From positions 1,277,070 through 1,341,069 of the forward strand of contig NC_067481.1 of assembly GCF_947179515.1 (NCBI RefSeq): a stretch of DNA of 64,000 bases, written 5' to 3'. A program made the translations under genes and the position numbers. The DNA comes from Apodemus sylvaticus. Taxonomy: Eukaryota; Chordata; Mammalia; Rodentia; Muridae. The number at the start of each line of letters is the position of its first letter. The stretch's first letter is position 1. Below the pieces are notes generated by a model. The model had not been told where the DNA came from. It saw nothing but the letters and a program-made list of their open reading frames with translations, and searched no databases. Shown here piece by piece: positions 1 through 11,100 of this stretch.

Positions 1-118
1 CAATTCTCAGCAACCCCTATGATGGCTCACAGCTATCTGTAATGGAATCCGATACCCTTTTCTGGTGTGTCTGAAGACAGCTACAATGTACTAATATACA
101 TAAAATAAATAAATATTA
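1..118 (+). repeat. SINE B2, 3' portion
   Basis: Matches the 3' half of the B2 consensus: cacagctatctgtaatggaa, then tctgaagacagctacaatgt, then the AATAAATAAATA-type A-rich tail. The 5' half lies outside the window. Confidence 0.85.
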
Positions 119-384
119 GAGAGACTGCCTCACCCAGTTTTCTCATATGTACTGTACCTATATATTGACAAACTTCCAGGGTTATGCACGCTGCTGTGTA
201 CTTTTATAAAGTCATTATAAAATTCTGAAACACATAACAAGTAGATCTAAAGAGAATGGTAAAGTAATGGAAATCTCCACTCCAGCATGCGTCCTGACAC
301 CCACAGATCACTGTACTTATGTTGGAGGCAACTACAAAATAGGGACAAATGTTTTTGCGCCACTAGTTATTGTGTGTTAGGCTG

Positions 385-750
385 AAAGAAACCATGGACA
401 AATGGCGAACTGAGGTGCCTGTTGACTAAGTGGATAATGGCCAAGCTCTAGGCAAGTACGCGTTACAGAGTCCTGGTTCCTCAGCTCTTGCCCACTACCC
501 TAAACCTCTCTAGCCCCTGAGCTTCCCTTCCCTCCTCCCTCCAGCTTCTCTCTGTCTATAAAACTCAGCCATCGTGACGTGACTCCGTGCTGTCTATCCT
601 CTTGGTCTTTTGTCTCCCTCTCTCTTCCCCTCGTCTCTCTTTCCTCTCACGGCTCCGTCTATTCTGCTGGACATGTTCAGCCAGACTCTTCCAAATGCCC
701 TGACCATGCTTCTCCTCACATCTACGATAAGAACCTAGTCAACAATACCT
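385..750 (+). repeat. Possible solitary LTR-like segment
   Basis: A pyrimidine-rich stretch runs into a TATA-box-like TATAAAA at about 556-562, then a TGACGTGA CRE-like motif and a CT-rich leader. This promoter-like layout resembles rodent retroviral LTRs, but I could not assign a family or find clear termini. It could instead be unique upstream sequence. Confidence 0.33.
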
Positions 751-884
751 CTAGGAGTGACCATGTCCCCACTTTCATTTGTTGTGCATCGTTTGTTAGA
801 TGGACTTCAGGTAGTCAGTCCATGTTTGCTATACCTTAGGGGTCTGGTGACTATAATCTCTCATTTCGTTAAAATTCCAGATCC

Positions 885-985
885 AGCCAGGAGGTGGTGG
901 CACACGCCTTTAATCCCAGTACTCAAAGCTCGCAGATCTGAGCTTCAGGCCAGTCAGAGCTACAAAGAGAAACCTTGTCTGGAAG
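885..985 (+). repeat. SINE B1-like, diverged
   Basis: The order ggtggtggcacacgccttta, then atcccagtac, then aggccagtcagagctacaaa, then gagaaaccttgtct follows B1 with several deletions. A C/A-rich low-complexity tail continues to about 1045. Confidence 0.75.
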
Positions 986-1239
986 GAAATCACCTCCCTT
1001 CCCCCCACCCCCACCCCCACCCCAAAAAAAAACCCAAATCCAATCCAAATCCACTCCTCGGGCTTCTAAACCACGCCCATACGCTGCTTAGGAAAACCTC
1101 CATGAGTGACATCTTCCTTGGCCGGCCAAGGCGTTAAATTCAGGTGCCCTACGGACCCGCAGAAGTGTGGAAGCACAAAGACACAACCCCGGACTGCGTA
1201 ATCACTCAGTCTCCACCCCTGGGAGGTTTCCTACCCGGC

Positions 1240-1490
1240 TCTTATCCCGGAAGTCCGCAGAACAGAAGTCCGGAAGTTCGAGGGGCTGTTCTCTCCCATT
1301 AATTCTCGTACACGTCCCTCGGTGCGGGCATCGGTGCGTGTCCTGCAGCTCTTCGGGTTCCAACCCGCCGTGCCCTGTGCGGGTCATCGCTTGAGGATCT
1401 GGATCGGGCGCCAGGCACTCCGGGCAAACCGGGCGTGCGCACTCCTCCCGCGGAGCCAGCGGAACGGGCCGCTAGTGGAGCTTGTTGGTA
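1240..1490 (+). promoter_or_regulatory. Cybc1: Cybc1 CpG-rich promoter and probable first exon
   Basis: This is the local CpG peak upstream of the Cybc1 start codon. Two ETS/GABP-type cores (CCGGAAGT) lie at about 1247-1255 and 1270-1277, which is typical of TATA-less housekeeping promoters. The TSS is likely near 1280-1330. The first exon is non-coding and its donor is uncertain: GT at 1488 (TTG|GTAACT) and GT at 1774 (CGG|GTAAGG) both read well. Confidence 0.6.
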
Positions 1491-2033
1491 ACTGAAGCCA
1501 GAGGGAGGCAAGTTGTGTGTACCTAACTAGGATTCTTGAGGATGTAGGGTACGAAGCTTGATTGCCCATGGGTATCCAAGGTGCCACCCAGAACTGGGAC
1601 TTTGGGTGTTAATCTCCAGAGGTCCTGCCGCAGTGTCCCACTAATTCGGATGCATTTGGTCCATTGTTTGGTAGTCAATTACAGGGATCCGACAGCTTAT
1701 GACTGTAGAATCATACACGATGGTACTTTCACTTCCCGTTCTTGGTGGGAAGAGTTGTTTCTGGAAGATTCGGGTAAGGTGCCGGAAGCCTGAGTTGTGT
1801 GTGGGTGTCAGGGTGGGGGGAGGGGGCTTACTAACGGAACAACTTAAAGATGAGGGTTCAGTTCACAAGACTGGGGCTTGGAAGTGAGCTTGTGAGCTGT
1901 GTAGCTCCGATGCCCTTACATAATTGTGAGTTGAGGTGGGCTCATAAGAAAAAGGAGTTCAGGGTCTGCTGTGGACCTTCCCCTGGCTTCCTGACTGGAC
2001 TGATGAGGTGCTACCTTTGTGCTGTGGTTGCAG

Positions 2034-2176
2034 ACTTCAGCTGCGTTTTTCCACGCCTGGTCGGCTGTGCAGTGGAGCCCAGGTTCCAGGGATGTATATG
2101 CAGGTGGAGACACGCACCAGCACCCACCTTCATCTGAAGAGGGCTCCAGGCATCCGGTCTTGGTCCCTGCTGGTCG
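2034..2176 (+). CDS. Cybc1: Cybc1 coding exon 1 (with 5' UTR)
   Basis: The acceptor is ggttgcag at 2033. The 5' UTR occupies 2034-2091 and the ATG is at 2092. It encodes residues 1-28 and the first base of Gly29. The donor is GTAAGG at 2177. Confidence 0.92.
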
Positions 2177-5100
2177 GTAAGGCTTGCCAATTTTCCCCCA
2201 TACAAATCTAAGGAGCGATGTAAACAGCTTCTTTGTATTCTCTTAGGGGTTCTCCTCAGTACAAGGCCTTGAGAATGCATGTTTCATTAACCCTCAGTGT
2301 GCCTTTTCTTTCAGATGGCATGCAGGACCCCCTTGCATGCTGGGCACACTCTGAGATGCCCTTCCAACCTTGCATGCTGGGCATACTTCTTTAACATTGA
2401 GATGCACTCCCAGCCCGTCTGCTCTTTTTGAGGTTGTTATAGTTTTCCTCCCATGTGACAAGTGATGATGGGTTCCTGTCTTTCCTCTCCCCTGTCTCAG
2501 ACCTCTTCGTAAGTGCACTTAGCCTCTTGTCCTCTTCCTCCAGCACTGCCCATCAGAAGGCCCTTGTATGCTGGGCTGGACAGAGCCTGAGGTGAGGCAC
2601 TAGCTGTGGCCTCAGCAGCATCTCTGCAATCTGTCCTTATGATATACACATGCCCTTCTGTGTGTTGTGCTCAGTGTTGTGTTATAATTCTCTAAGTATT
2701 CTTCATCCCCCGTCCCTTGTAGGCAATACCTACATCAGGGTCATTTGTGCAATTTTCATTTGTTTGCAGACAAGTCTGGTGAATTCCATGATGGGATATC
2801 TTGCTTTTTATTTAATTTTTTATGTATGTGTGTATCTATGTGGGGGTTCTATGCAGGTGCATACGGGTGCCCGTGGAATCCAGAAGAGCATTAGCTCTAT
2901 GGAGCTGAAGTTACATGAGGTTGTGAATGGCCTGCCATGGTGCTGGGTACTGAACTGTGTCCTCTGCAAAAGTAGTTTATACTCTTAACCAGTAAGCCCT
3001 CTTCTCCAGTCCCCTGTCCTCCATGTTGAGACAAATTTCTTAGCTGTTTCACCAACTCTGCACTAGGTAGCATCTACTTACTGCCTCTGAACAAGCTGTC
3101 CTACCATGAGACAGGCCTGCTTGCTGGCAGTTATAGCACTGTGAAGAAGCGGGACTTCCCTTGGCTAGTTAACAAAGTACTCTCTCCTCTCTACAGGAAT
3201 ATTATCCACTGGCTTGGCTGCCGCCTATTACAGTGGAGGTAAAGTATGCTCTCCCTTCAGCTTCCTTGTACTTGGAAATGAACAGAAAGCCATCTTGGCG
3301 TGTGTGGCTTTGGGGTGGCCTCTGCCTTGCCTTGTGTGGGAGATGATCCCAGCCCATGTCTTGTATCTTAAATCTCTTCCTGTGTTACAAAGTCCTCTTG
3401 GAAAGCTCTTTAGCATTTGCTGCCACCTTGCTACAGGGAGGGTGTGTCCCACCTCCATGACAAGTCTGTGTAGATCTACACAACCCCTCGGTGGAATGAG
3501 GCAGAGTTTGGGATGCACGTATCTCTGGTGACAGAAGCACATTGCCTAAGCCTCTAATCTGAGCCAAAAGAAAGGCTGTGCTGGGAAGGACCACCTATGG
3601 ACACATCACCTTGGCTCCTGTAGCTGATGAGCTGATATACTATGTCTGCTTGCAGATAGTCTGGGCTGGAAGCTCTTCTATGTCACAGGCTGCCTATTCG
3701 TGGCTGTACAGAACCTGGAGGACTGGGAGGTAAGATGGTACAGAAGCGCCCTTCCCGTTCAGAAGCACCTGTCCCAGTTCGGAGGCATTGTGTTACCTGG
3801 CTTCAGCCCTTCTCCTGGCTTTGCTTGTAAACTCTCTGGACTTTTCCAGAAGCTACTCACAACTGTTTCCACCAAGGTTCTGTGTAGTGTGTTTTGTTTC
3901 GTTGCAGGCTTGCCTCCAACTCAAAAGTAAGCCTATTGCCTCAACCTTCCGATGGGCATAAATCACCACACTCGGCTCACAGCAGAACTTTTTTTTTTTA
4001 ACCTCCCCTGGGGTTGTTACAAGTCTGTATGTCCCTTGGCTGGGCTGGCTACACAGGGCAGTGACCTGTGAGAACATTCTGCTAACTCAGACTAGCTCCC
4101 AGGCTTTGAAGTTCAAGGGTTGGAGGCTTCCTCTGACCACCCAGGTCCTCGCTGTACTTAACAGCTACAGAAATCTGAGCCTGGGGAAAGTCAGGTGGGA
4201 CCTGGGGAAGCCCACTTCTCTTAGTCTTGGACGTCTCAGAGTTCTTGAAGCTGCCTGGCCTGGGCTTCTGCTTTTTGTTTAATGGCCTTATTACCATCCT
4301 GTCCTTTTGTTAGGGTTGAACCTGGGGTCTCACACCTGCTAGGCACCCACTTTATCTGCCTTCCTGTGCCCCTTAGAGGTCAGGCACACAGGCTGGCTCT
4401 GGAAGTCCTGGAGGCTTTGGGTTTCCACTGGGCAAATGTTATCTGTACCAGTGTGGGTGGGGCTGATACCGCAGCCTCAGCTCGGCCCTCTCCCTGGAGT
4501 TCCCTGTGTGGCTAGCATACATTGGTTTGCAGGAGGCCATTTTCAACAAGAACACTGGAAAGGTCATCTTAAAAACATTCAGCCTCTACAAGAAGCTGCT
4601 GACTCTTCTCAGAGCAGGCCACGATCAAGGTAAGATGTGGGACCTACAGCTTGGTGAAGGTGTGGGAAGGCCTGGATGGCTTGGGTCCAAGTTACTGCTC
4701 AAGGCATGAGGGTCCCCCAGACATACCCTGGCTTGCAGGGATGGATCCAGGCAGATTTTTGCGTATGTGAGGACTCAGCCTGTCAGGAAGGATGGAAACT
4801 TCATGGCAGCTCTCCTAGGTTGGGTGAGAGTGACAGGAGGTTGCTGTGCCAGGTAGACAGACTAACAGGGAGCCATCCTAGTCTTCAGGAACCACTTGGC
4901 CTTTCTTGATTATCCTGTACCTGACCATCAGCTCTGCTAGCCCTGCACTGAGATGGTCAGAGGAACCCTACAACCCTTGAACTTCTGGGCTTGAGAGGTA
5001 GTCTAGTTGTGAAGTAGCAGGTTCTCATAGGTCTCTTCCCTATGACTCCAGCCCAGCTATTGTGTGTGCATTACACACATGAAAGTAAATGGTGTGTGCA

Positions 5101-6280
5101 TGCACAGGCCCCTCCGTAAGCTTTTACCATGAAAAGTTAGGCTCCAAGGCATTCATGTTTCTAACTTGTGTGGCATGCAGGCAGTGTACAGCTGAATATG
5201 GTACAGATGAAGACCAGAGCTGGTTTGTGGGCTGTGAGTTGAACCTCCCCAGAGGCTGCTTGCTGGGAGCCCTGGCACATCTGAGAGCCAGTTCCCAGTG
5301 GCTCTTGGGAAAGCAGTATCAGCCATGCATTAGTTAAGCAATGTTTCTTCTGTGCACAGAACTAACTGGCAGGGCTAACCCACCAGAGCCAGACAGGTTT
5401 TCCAGCCTTAGGTAAAATCAGCAAAAGGATATCATGAAGATGGCAGCTTGGGTTTAGTGATTCCTGTTGTGGGACTGCTCAGGAAAGCCAGCATTTGCCT
5501 GGACCTGCAGCTGTAATGGGTCTCCTGAGTGTCCTTTCTGGGTCCACAGTCCTGAATGTGGACTAGCAAATGCTTTTGTCACTAATGTACCTCCCGCCGT
5601 TCAGCAGGCTGTCCTGCATGCATGGCATAGGGTGAGAGCATAGGGTGACTGCTCATCAGCAAACCCTTCTGTCTCCAGTGGTCGTCCTGTTGAAAGACAT
5701 CCAGGATGTGAATGTGGAGGAGGAAAAGGTCCGTTACTTTGGGAAGGGCTACATGGTGGTACTCCGGTTTGCTACAGGCTTCTCCCATCCCCTCACCCAG
5801 AGTGCAATCATGGGCCGACGCAGGTGAGAGTGGTATAGAGCAAGACCGGGATGTATATCTATCCCTGAGAGTTTCTCGGGGCAACAGAGCAGAGGTTAAG
5901 TGTTGCAGACAGGGTATGGGGCAGTGCTTAGGATGTTTGTGCTTAGGACCAGCTCTGCCATAGCTTCTGTAGTGGAGGCATCAGAAGAGCGTGTGGGGTC
6001 TGCTGAGAGTAGGACTGAGGCCAGAGATACTGGGCCCATTTGGGACCTCTGGGGTGTTTGTAGGTGTATCAAAGGGGATAAGACAGTGTGGGTCTTTTGT
6101 GGTGTGTTGTGGAACTGCACCCTTTGCCAAGGTAATTTGCTTTCTTGATGATGGCCTAGTGATGTGGAAGCCATTGCCAAACTCATCACTAGCTTTTTGG
6201 AGCTGCACCGCCTGGAGAGCCCCTCAGAACGGTCACAAAGCAGCGACAGTGAACCTGATGGCCCTGGTGGCCAGAGTTGA
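2092..6280 (+). CDS. Cybc1: Cytochrome b-245 chaperone 1 (EROS), whole coding span
   Basis: Six coding exons splice in frame to 187 aa, the length of human CYBC1 (C17orf62). The family protein is an ER membrane chaperone that stabilises the gp91phox/p22phox heterodimer of the phagocyte NADPH oxidase; human loss causes chronic granulomatous disease. Two hydrophobic segments are visible, at about residues 21-42 (IRSWSLLVGILSTGLAAAYY) and 44-62 (SLGWKLFYVTGCLFVAVQN), separated by a very short loop. A soluble region follows (EAIFNKNTGKVILKTFSLYK) and the Ser-rich acidic tail ends SQSSDSEPDGPGGQS. The start is the ATG at 2092, matching the human N-terminus; a second in-frame Met is residue 3, where I recall Leu in human. 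Every intron is GT-AG. It converges on Hexd. Identification rests on recalled human similarity plus exact length agreement. Confidence 0.96.
2800..3012 (-). repeat. SINE B3/B2 family
   Basis: Reverse complement of a B2-superfamily SINE in Cybc1 intron 1. It ends with ctcttaaccagtaagccctc and ttctccagtccc, the inverted tRNA-like head, and begins with a T-rich tail. Confidence 0.8.
3197..3238 (+). CDS. Cybc1: Cybc1 coding exon 2
   Basis: A 42-bp microexon between ctctacag and GTAAAG. It encodes ILSTGLAAAYYSG, the second half of the first membrane segment. Confidence 0.93.
3656..3729 (+). CDS. Cybc1: Cybc1 coding exon 3
   Basis: The acceptor is cttgcag and the donor GTAAGA. It encodes residues 43-67 (DSLGWKLFYVTGCLFVAVQN then LEDWE), the second membrane segment. 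Confidence 0.94.
4270..4345 (-). repeat. ID/B4-like SINE fragment
   Basis: gttgaacctggggtctcaca followed by ctgctaggcacccactttat resembles the inverted ID body. It is short and diverged. Confidence 0.4.
4533..4629 (+). CDS. Cybc1: Cybc1 coding exon 4
   Basis: The acceptor is ggtttgcag and the donor GTAAGA. It encodes residues 68-99 (EAIFNKNTGKVILKTFSLYK then KLLTLLRAGHDQ) and the first base of Val100. Confidence 0.95.
5679..5823 (+). CDS. Cybc1: Cybc1 coding exon 5
   Basis: The acceptor is tctccag and the donor GTGAGA. It encodes residues 100-147, including LKDIQDVNVEEEKVRYFGKG and ATGFSHPLTQSAIMG. Confidence 0.95.
6160..6280 (+). CDS. Cybc1: Cybc1 coding exon 6 (C-terminus)
   Basis: The acceptor is ggcctag. 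It encodes residues 148-187 (SDVEAIAKLITSFLELHRLE, then the Ser-rich tail) with TGA at 6278-6280. The exon continues into the 3' UTR. Confidence 0.94.
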
Positions 6281-7084
6281 CAGTGCGGAATGGCTGCTGG
6301 TAAATGTCACCCACTCTGACGTGTCTCCAACGGACTTGCCAATTGTAAGGGTACAAGCGGATCTTGGGCACTGCCTGTGGCTCCTTGGGCAGTTCTACAC
6401 CGGACCAGCTGCCTTTTGCTTGTTTATGCTTCTACACTTTGCAGAACCATGGGCTAGGCCTCTTCCTCAACCTGGAAAGGTTGCATCTATCAGGGTGCAG
6501 GGATGGATGCTACATCTAGGGGAGAGCAAGGTCTCAGAGACTGGTACCTTGCCCAGAGTTATACTGCAGCTCTGGGTTGGGCAGCACGGCCTGGTCTGGG
6601 TAAGCTCACCCAAGGGCAACCTGAAGCATAAGACGCCAAGCTTTCTTCAGCACAGGCCACGTGCCTGCCCTCAGGACGCCTTGCCACTTCAGGCTATTGC
6701 AGGCAGGACTCCACGTCATAGTGAGAATGAGACACCCACACGCACACTCCTGTGCACAGTGACGTCTACTCTCCTTGACTGTTATCAGGATGGATACTCT
6801 CAGTGGCTTCCCTGAAGGCAACTCTGGAGGCTGGCTGCCTGGCCACAGAACTCAGAGAAACCATAGGGCTGCTGACTACCCTGGCCCTTCTTGGACACTT
6901 GTCTGAGACCCCAGTAGTGTTGGAGCACAGCCGTCAGGAATGGAAGGCTCTCCCAACCCAACCTGGGTTTAAGAAGCTGCTGGGGAGGAAAGGTCACCTG
7001 TTGGCATCATGTAGCTCCTAAGACCTGGGAGCTCCTTCACAGAAACTGAGTCAGCCTTTCAAGCCTAGAAAAGACCCGAAGAAA

Positions 7085-7165
7085 ATAGGCATGTGGACAC
7101 ACAGCCCTATAATTCCCAGTGTTGAGAAGTGAGGCAGGGAGAATGTTCAAAGCCAGCCTGGGCCA
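7085..7165 (+). repeat. Possible B1-like fragment
   Basis: aattcccagtgttgagaagt then aaagccagcctgggccatgg loosely follows the B1 order inside the Cybc1 3' UTR. Confidence 0.35.
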
Positions 7166-7780
7166 TGGCATCTTCTAATAAAAGTTGGTACCAACCACTA
7201 ATGGTTCTTTTCTGCTCTTCTAGTTTCCTTCTGAGTGGACTCAAGACCCTCAAAAGTCCACTGTCTACTGAGTTCCCAGCTTGGCCTCTAGGCCTAAGCT
7301 GGGGGTCTCTGGTCTACACACAGCTCCTCAAAGCTGCATACCCACACCTCGTCGGGTAGAACTGGGAAACCCCAGAGTTATATAAACAGAAATTAAGACA
7401 GCCTGGAGGCCACTGTGCCACGGCTGAGCACAGTACTTAGGTCTTCTGAAGGGACGGCCACTAGTACTGACTGGGGAACATGGCCCCTTGAATATGCCAA
7501 AGTGAGCTTTTTAAGTGGTTACATTAGAGGTTTCTCTCCCCAGATGAAACGTGAAACATAGCTTGTTGGTGTTTTGGCTTGTTGCCTACACACTCTTAAG
7601 ATACTTTAGACAAGAAAGGGAGGAGTCTGTCTCTTGGGTGCTGTCATATCCCCTTCCAATACTGCCCAGTGCCGAGACTCATTCCTGGGTGAAGGCATTA
7701 ATTCTCTGTGGTGGTAAAAAACTGATTGAAGTTTTTGTTGGTGGGACTTCCACTTCTACTGGTCTTTTTATTTCAGAGGT

Positions 7781-7786
7781 AATAAA
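7781..7786 (+). promoter_or_regulatory. Cybc1: Cybc1 poly(A) signal
   Basis: Canonical AATAAA followed about 25 bp later by a GT/T-rich stretch (gtgcctttctgttttctg). Cleavage is expected at roughly 7796-7816. Confidence 0.8.
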
Positions 7787-7844
7787 GCTCTACATGCCAA
7801 TTGCACATGTGCCTTTCTGTTTTCTGCTTTGCCCGAGGTCACTG

Positions 7845-7850
7845 TTTATT
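7845..7850 (-). promoter_or_regulatory. Hexd: Hexd poly(A) signal
   Basis: The plus strand reads TTTATT, so the minus strand reads AATAAA, 58 bases after the Hexd stop codon. Cleavage is expected at roughly 7815-7835, so the two convergent transcripts nearly touch. Confidence 0.8.
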
Positions 7851-7908
7851 CAGCGGAGAACCTGTCTGTGCAGGTGTCCAGGCTGACAGACGGGGCCCCA
7901 ACAGCCCC

Positions 7909-8116
7909 TCAGGGGTTCTGACCTGCATCCCAGCCTGAGCTGGTGGGTGGCAGCTGTCCGGCAGCCGCCTCGCCCAGGTCCTGCAGCAGACCCTGCAGTC
8001 GCTGCATACTCGGGAGCACATTCTCCTCCAGCCACTCCTCTATGGCGTCCGGGTAGAAGGCCAGCTGCAGGGCTGCCTCCAATTGCTGCACGAGGCTGGT
8101 CCACCTGCTTAGAAGG
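7909..8116 (-). CDS. Hexd: Hexd coding exon 12 (C-terminus)
   Basis: The acceptor reads ccctcag on the minus strand. It encodes residues 418-486 ([20 protein letters not shown] onward) with TGA at 7911-7909. Confidence 0.94.
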
Positions 8117-11100
8117 CTGAGGGAGACAGCAGCCATGATTTGACTTGAGTGTTCCTGCTAAGGCTTATGTTTACATAGATAAACCCATGTCCTCAGTCCC
8201 TGGTGCTAGTATTATTCCATGTCTCCATTTAACATGGGGACAAAAATAGATGAATGAGTGGTTACATTTCAACAATCAAAAGATATCACTGCCCAGCAGT
8301 GTTCTCACAACCATGAACGGGCAAGCTATTGGTAGCTTCTTACATTCAGTACAACTGTACTCTTACTAGCCTAGCTTAGAGTCATGAACCAGGAGAGGAC
8401 GGTGCAGGCAGCCTGGGACTACAGCCACAGGGACCCCAGGTGGCCTGATTCCAAACATGAGCCTGGGTCAGCCTGGGCGTGAGGTAGATGCTGTCTTAGG
8501 CCAGGAGCCACTTAGATTGTTGCTAATATTAGGGCAAGTGTTACTCAGCAGTAGCCTATCAATTCATCCAGGATCTATAGCTGCAGGACCTGGAGAGCTT
8601 GTCTTGTCCTGACCCTGATAACCACAGTCATCGCTACTGTGTGTAAAGGGGGCTGAACACGCAGGAGGATATGACGGTGGCTACCTGAGAGCCTCCGGCT
8701 GTATGTGCTGGACCATAACTGGGTGAACGAGCTTCCGCCTTCGATGGTAGGGGCTGAACCAGCCAGTGACAAACCTGGAGCAAATTCAGACAGTGTCAGT
8801 GGAACCAGTACTGGTTTGGGGATAACTAGGGGGCAGTGGGGAGAAGTGGCTGGCTTAAGAATCTGGTAGAAATTTTTAGAAGTCTTTCTAGAAAAGCCTT
8901 TATAAAGAACAATTGCAGGGACATGTGGGAGCCGCTTACCTGTTTCTTTCTAGAAGCGTGTCCACAGAGCTGCGCAGGTGCAGACTAACTTGTGTGACGA
9001 GGGCATGGATGTCACTGCCAGGGAAGGAGCCAGCGCCCTCGCTGCCGAGAGTCACAGTAAGAACAGCGGCCCCCAGAGGGAGGGGTGGGGCAATGTGAGG
9101 GACCGTGGGGTTACCTTACAGTGTCCGTGACTTCCAGGCTTGACACCCCAAGGAAGCATTCCACTCTCAGCCTAACATCCTCAGCAAAGCCTCCTGTAAC
9201 CGTCCACAGGCACGAGTGGTCACACAGACCCCTGACCTTTGGGTGCTACGGGCAAAAGGCACACCATCTTGGGGAGCCCTGGCCAGGTCAGCTGGCTGCT
9301 TTTCATTGAACACGTGGAAGATATTTGTTATAGGTCGCTGTAGGTAGCAGCACAATCTGCAGGAGCCCCTGACCTCACCACACAGTCTGTGTACAAGTAT
9401 CCAGGCTCACTCAAAGGCAGAGTATTCTAGAGCAGCTGAAACGGTGTGAGACCAGGACACCTCCAAGTCAGCACAAAAGGCTGTCTCAGGAAGCCACTGA
9501 CAGTGTTCCTGGCTCTGCACTGCGGGGTCTGTGTCCCAGCAAAATCACTCCTCACAACCAGGAAGGGCTAAAGCCAACAGCACTAACATCAGTGCCTCTT
9601 CAGGGTGGCGAGGGCTGTTTGTGCTTATTATTTCCTTGTTTGTCTGCACATTCTAGACACTTTACAATGAACAACTGCCAGGAAAGAAAAAGCTAAAATA
9701 AGACCACATCTACATCTTTCCTCCAGGCCACAGCTGCTGACTGTTTGGGGACCCTTCTCTACACGTGGACACCCTTTGAGTGCTGGAAACTCCTACATAG
9801 TCTACATGGGCATGGTTCAGTTCACCGAGGCTGCACGGCCTACTGCTTTGAGCAGTGCCCGTGCCTGTTTTCAGAACCAGTTGTTTCTTCAGGCCATCTG
9901 GGTGTCAGAGCTCTGGGATAAAGGCTCCTGTAGCAGTGGGGGCATCTAGTTCTTGACAGTCCAAAGAGAATCTGCGTCTGTACCTGAAGCATGGATTTCT
10001 TACACACGTTCTCTGAATCTGTGGGGCATGTACGTTCTAACTTCCCAAACGACCCGAGCCTCGGGCTGAGGATCTGAGTATAGGCAGTCCTGGACAAGCT
10101 GGCATTTAAGCAAGTGTGCAGACTAGAAACATGATCCTTCTTCAGCTCCGTGAAGGGCCACAGTCCAGACACAACAGGGCAATGGACCAGGAGAAACCAG
10201 CAATTGGCTCCTTTCTTCCTGTCTGGCTAAGAGCAGGTAGGAGGGCTAGAACTGTCGGCTGGGACATACCGTGTACAAGTGACTGTAGACAGGCAGCCAG
10301 GGATGGGATTCCCACAGGTAGCAGCTCACACAGCACAGAGAAATGGTCATACCTATGTCGGAGAAGAAGGCTATTCAGTTCTATGGCCCTCAACCATTTC
10401 AGCCTGATGAGGACACCTGATTTGGGATGCACTGTGGGCAGACTGGTGTATCTCATTACCTAGCTCAGGATTTCCGAAGTGGGTTTCATGTCATGGGGGC
10501 TTTGCATTAGGTCTGCTATAAATGCCCTGGGGAGGAGCCTGTACAGAGGAAATGGGCTCTAAGCACCTGGTGCGCTCCACAGCATGTTTGCTGTGGGGCT
10601 TCTGTAGAGCCTTTATTATCCCATTTCTGTTACTCGTCCACCTCCCAGGGCCTCTCCTGTGGCCTCTATTCCATCTATCAACCTCATGTTTTCCCTCAAG
10701 GACCCAGGTTAGAGTGGGCATCTGATCTCTCCAGGGCTGGCCTGGAGTGCCTCCACCTGGCCTGGCCTGTTTCTTCAGCAGTAAGGGGCTAGAGAGCTGC
10801 TCCTCAAGTGAGGTTGATGGGCCAGTGATTACATCACTCCCATCAGTTTTCCTTGACCTCTGTGAGTCACTGGCCACTATCAAATGCATAGAAAGGTTTT
10901 CAGTTTCTGTGAGAGTCTTGGTTTAACTCACATCTCAATATACTCTACTGGAATGGCAAATGCTTGGTAAGTCTTCTTGAGCCATCTAGAGTCATCTCTG
11001 AGGCCAACCAGTGGTGGGCGTCTACTGAAACCACAAGCAACTTCCATAACCACACTGGACAGCCTCAGTTGGCTGAGCACCCTGCTCTGCAGGCATATTT

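Larger units (their letters stand above)
6281..7810 (+). other. Cybc1: Cybc1 3' UTR
   Basis: About 1.5 kb from the stop codon to the expected cleavage zone. An internal AATAAA at 7177-7182 could give a shorter isoform. A weak SINE-like segment lies at about 7085-7165. No other coding exon was recognised here. Confidence 0.75.

Noticed and set aside
1..1240. Search for Narf exons left of Cybc1
   Set aside because: Expected from synteny, but no matching coding sequence was seen; it probably lies outside the window.
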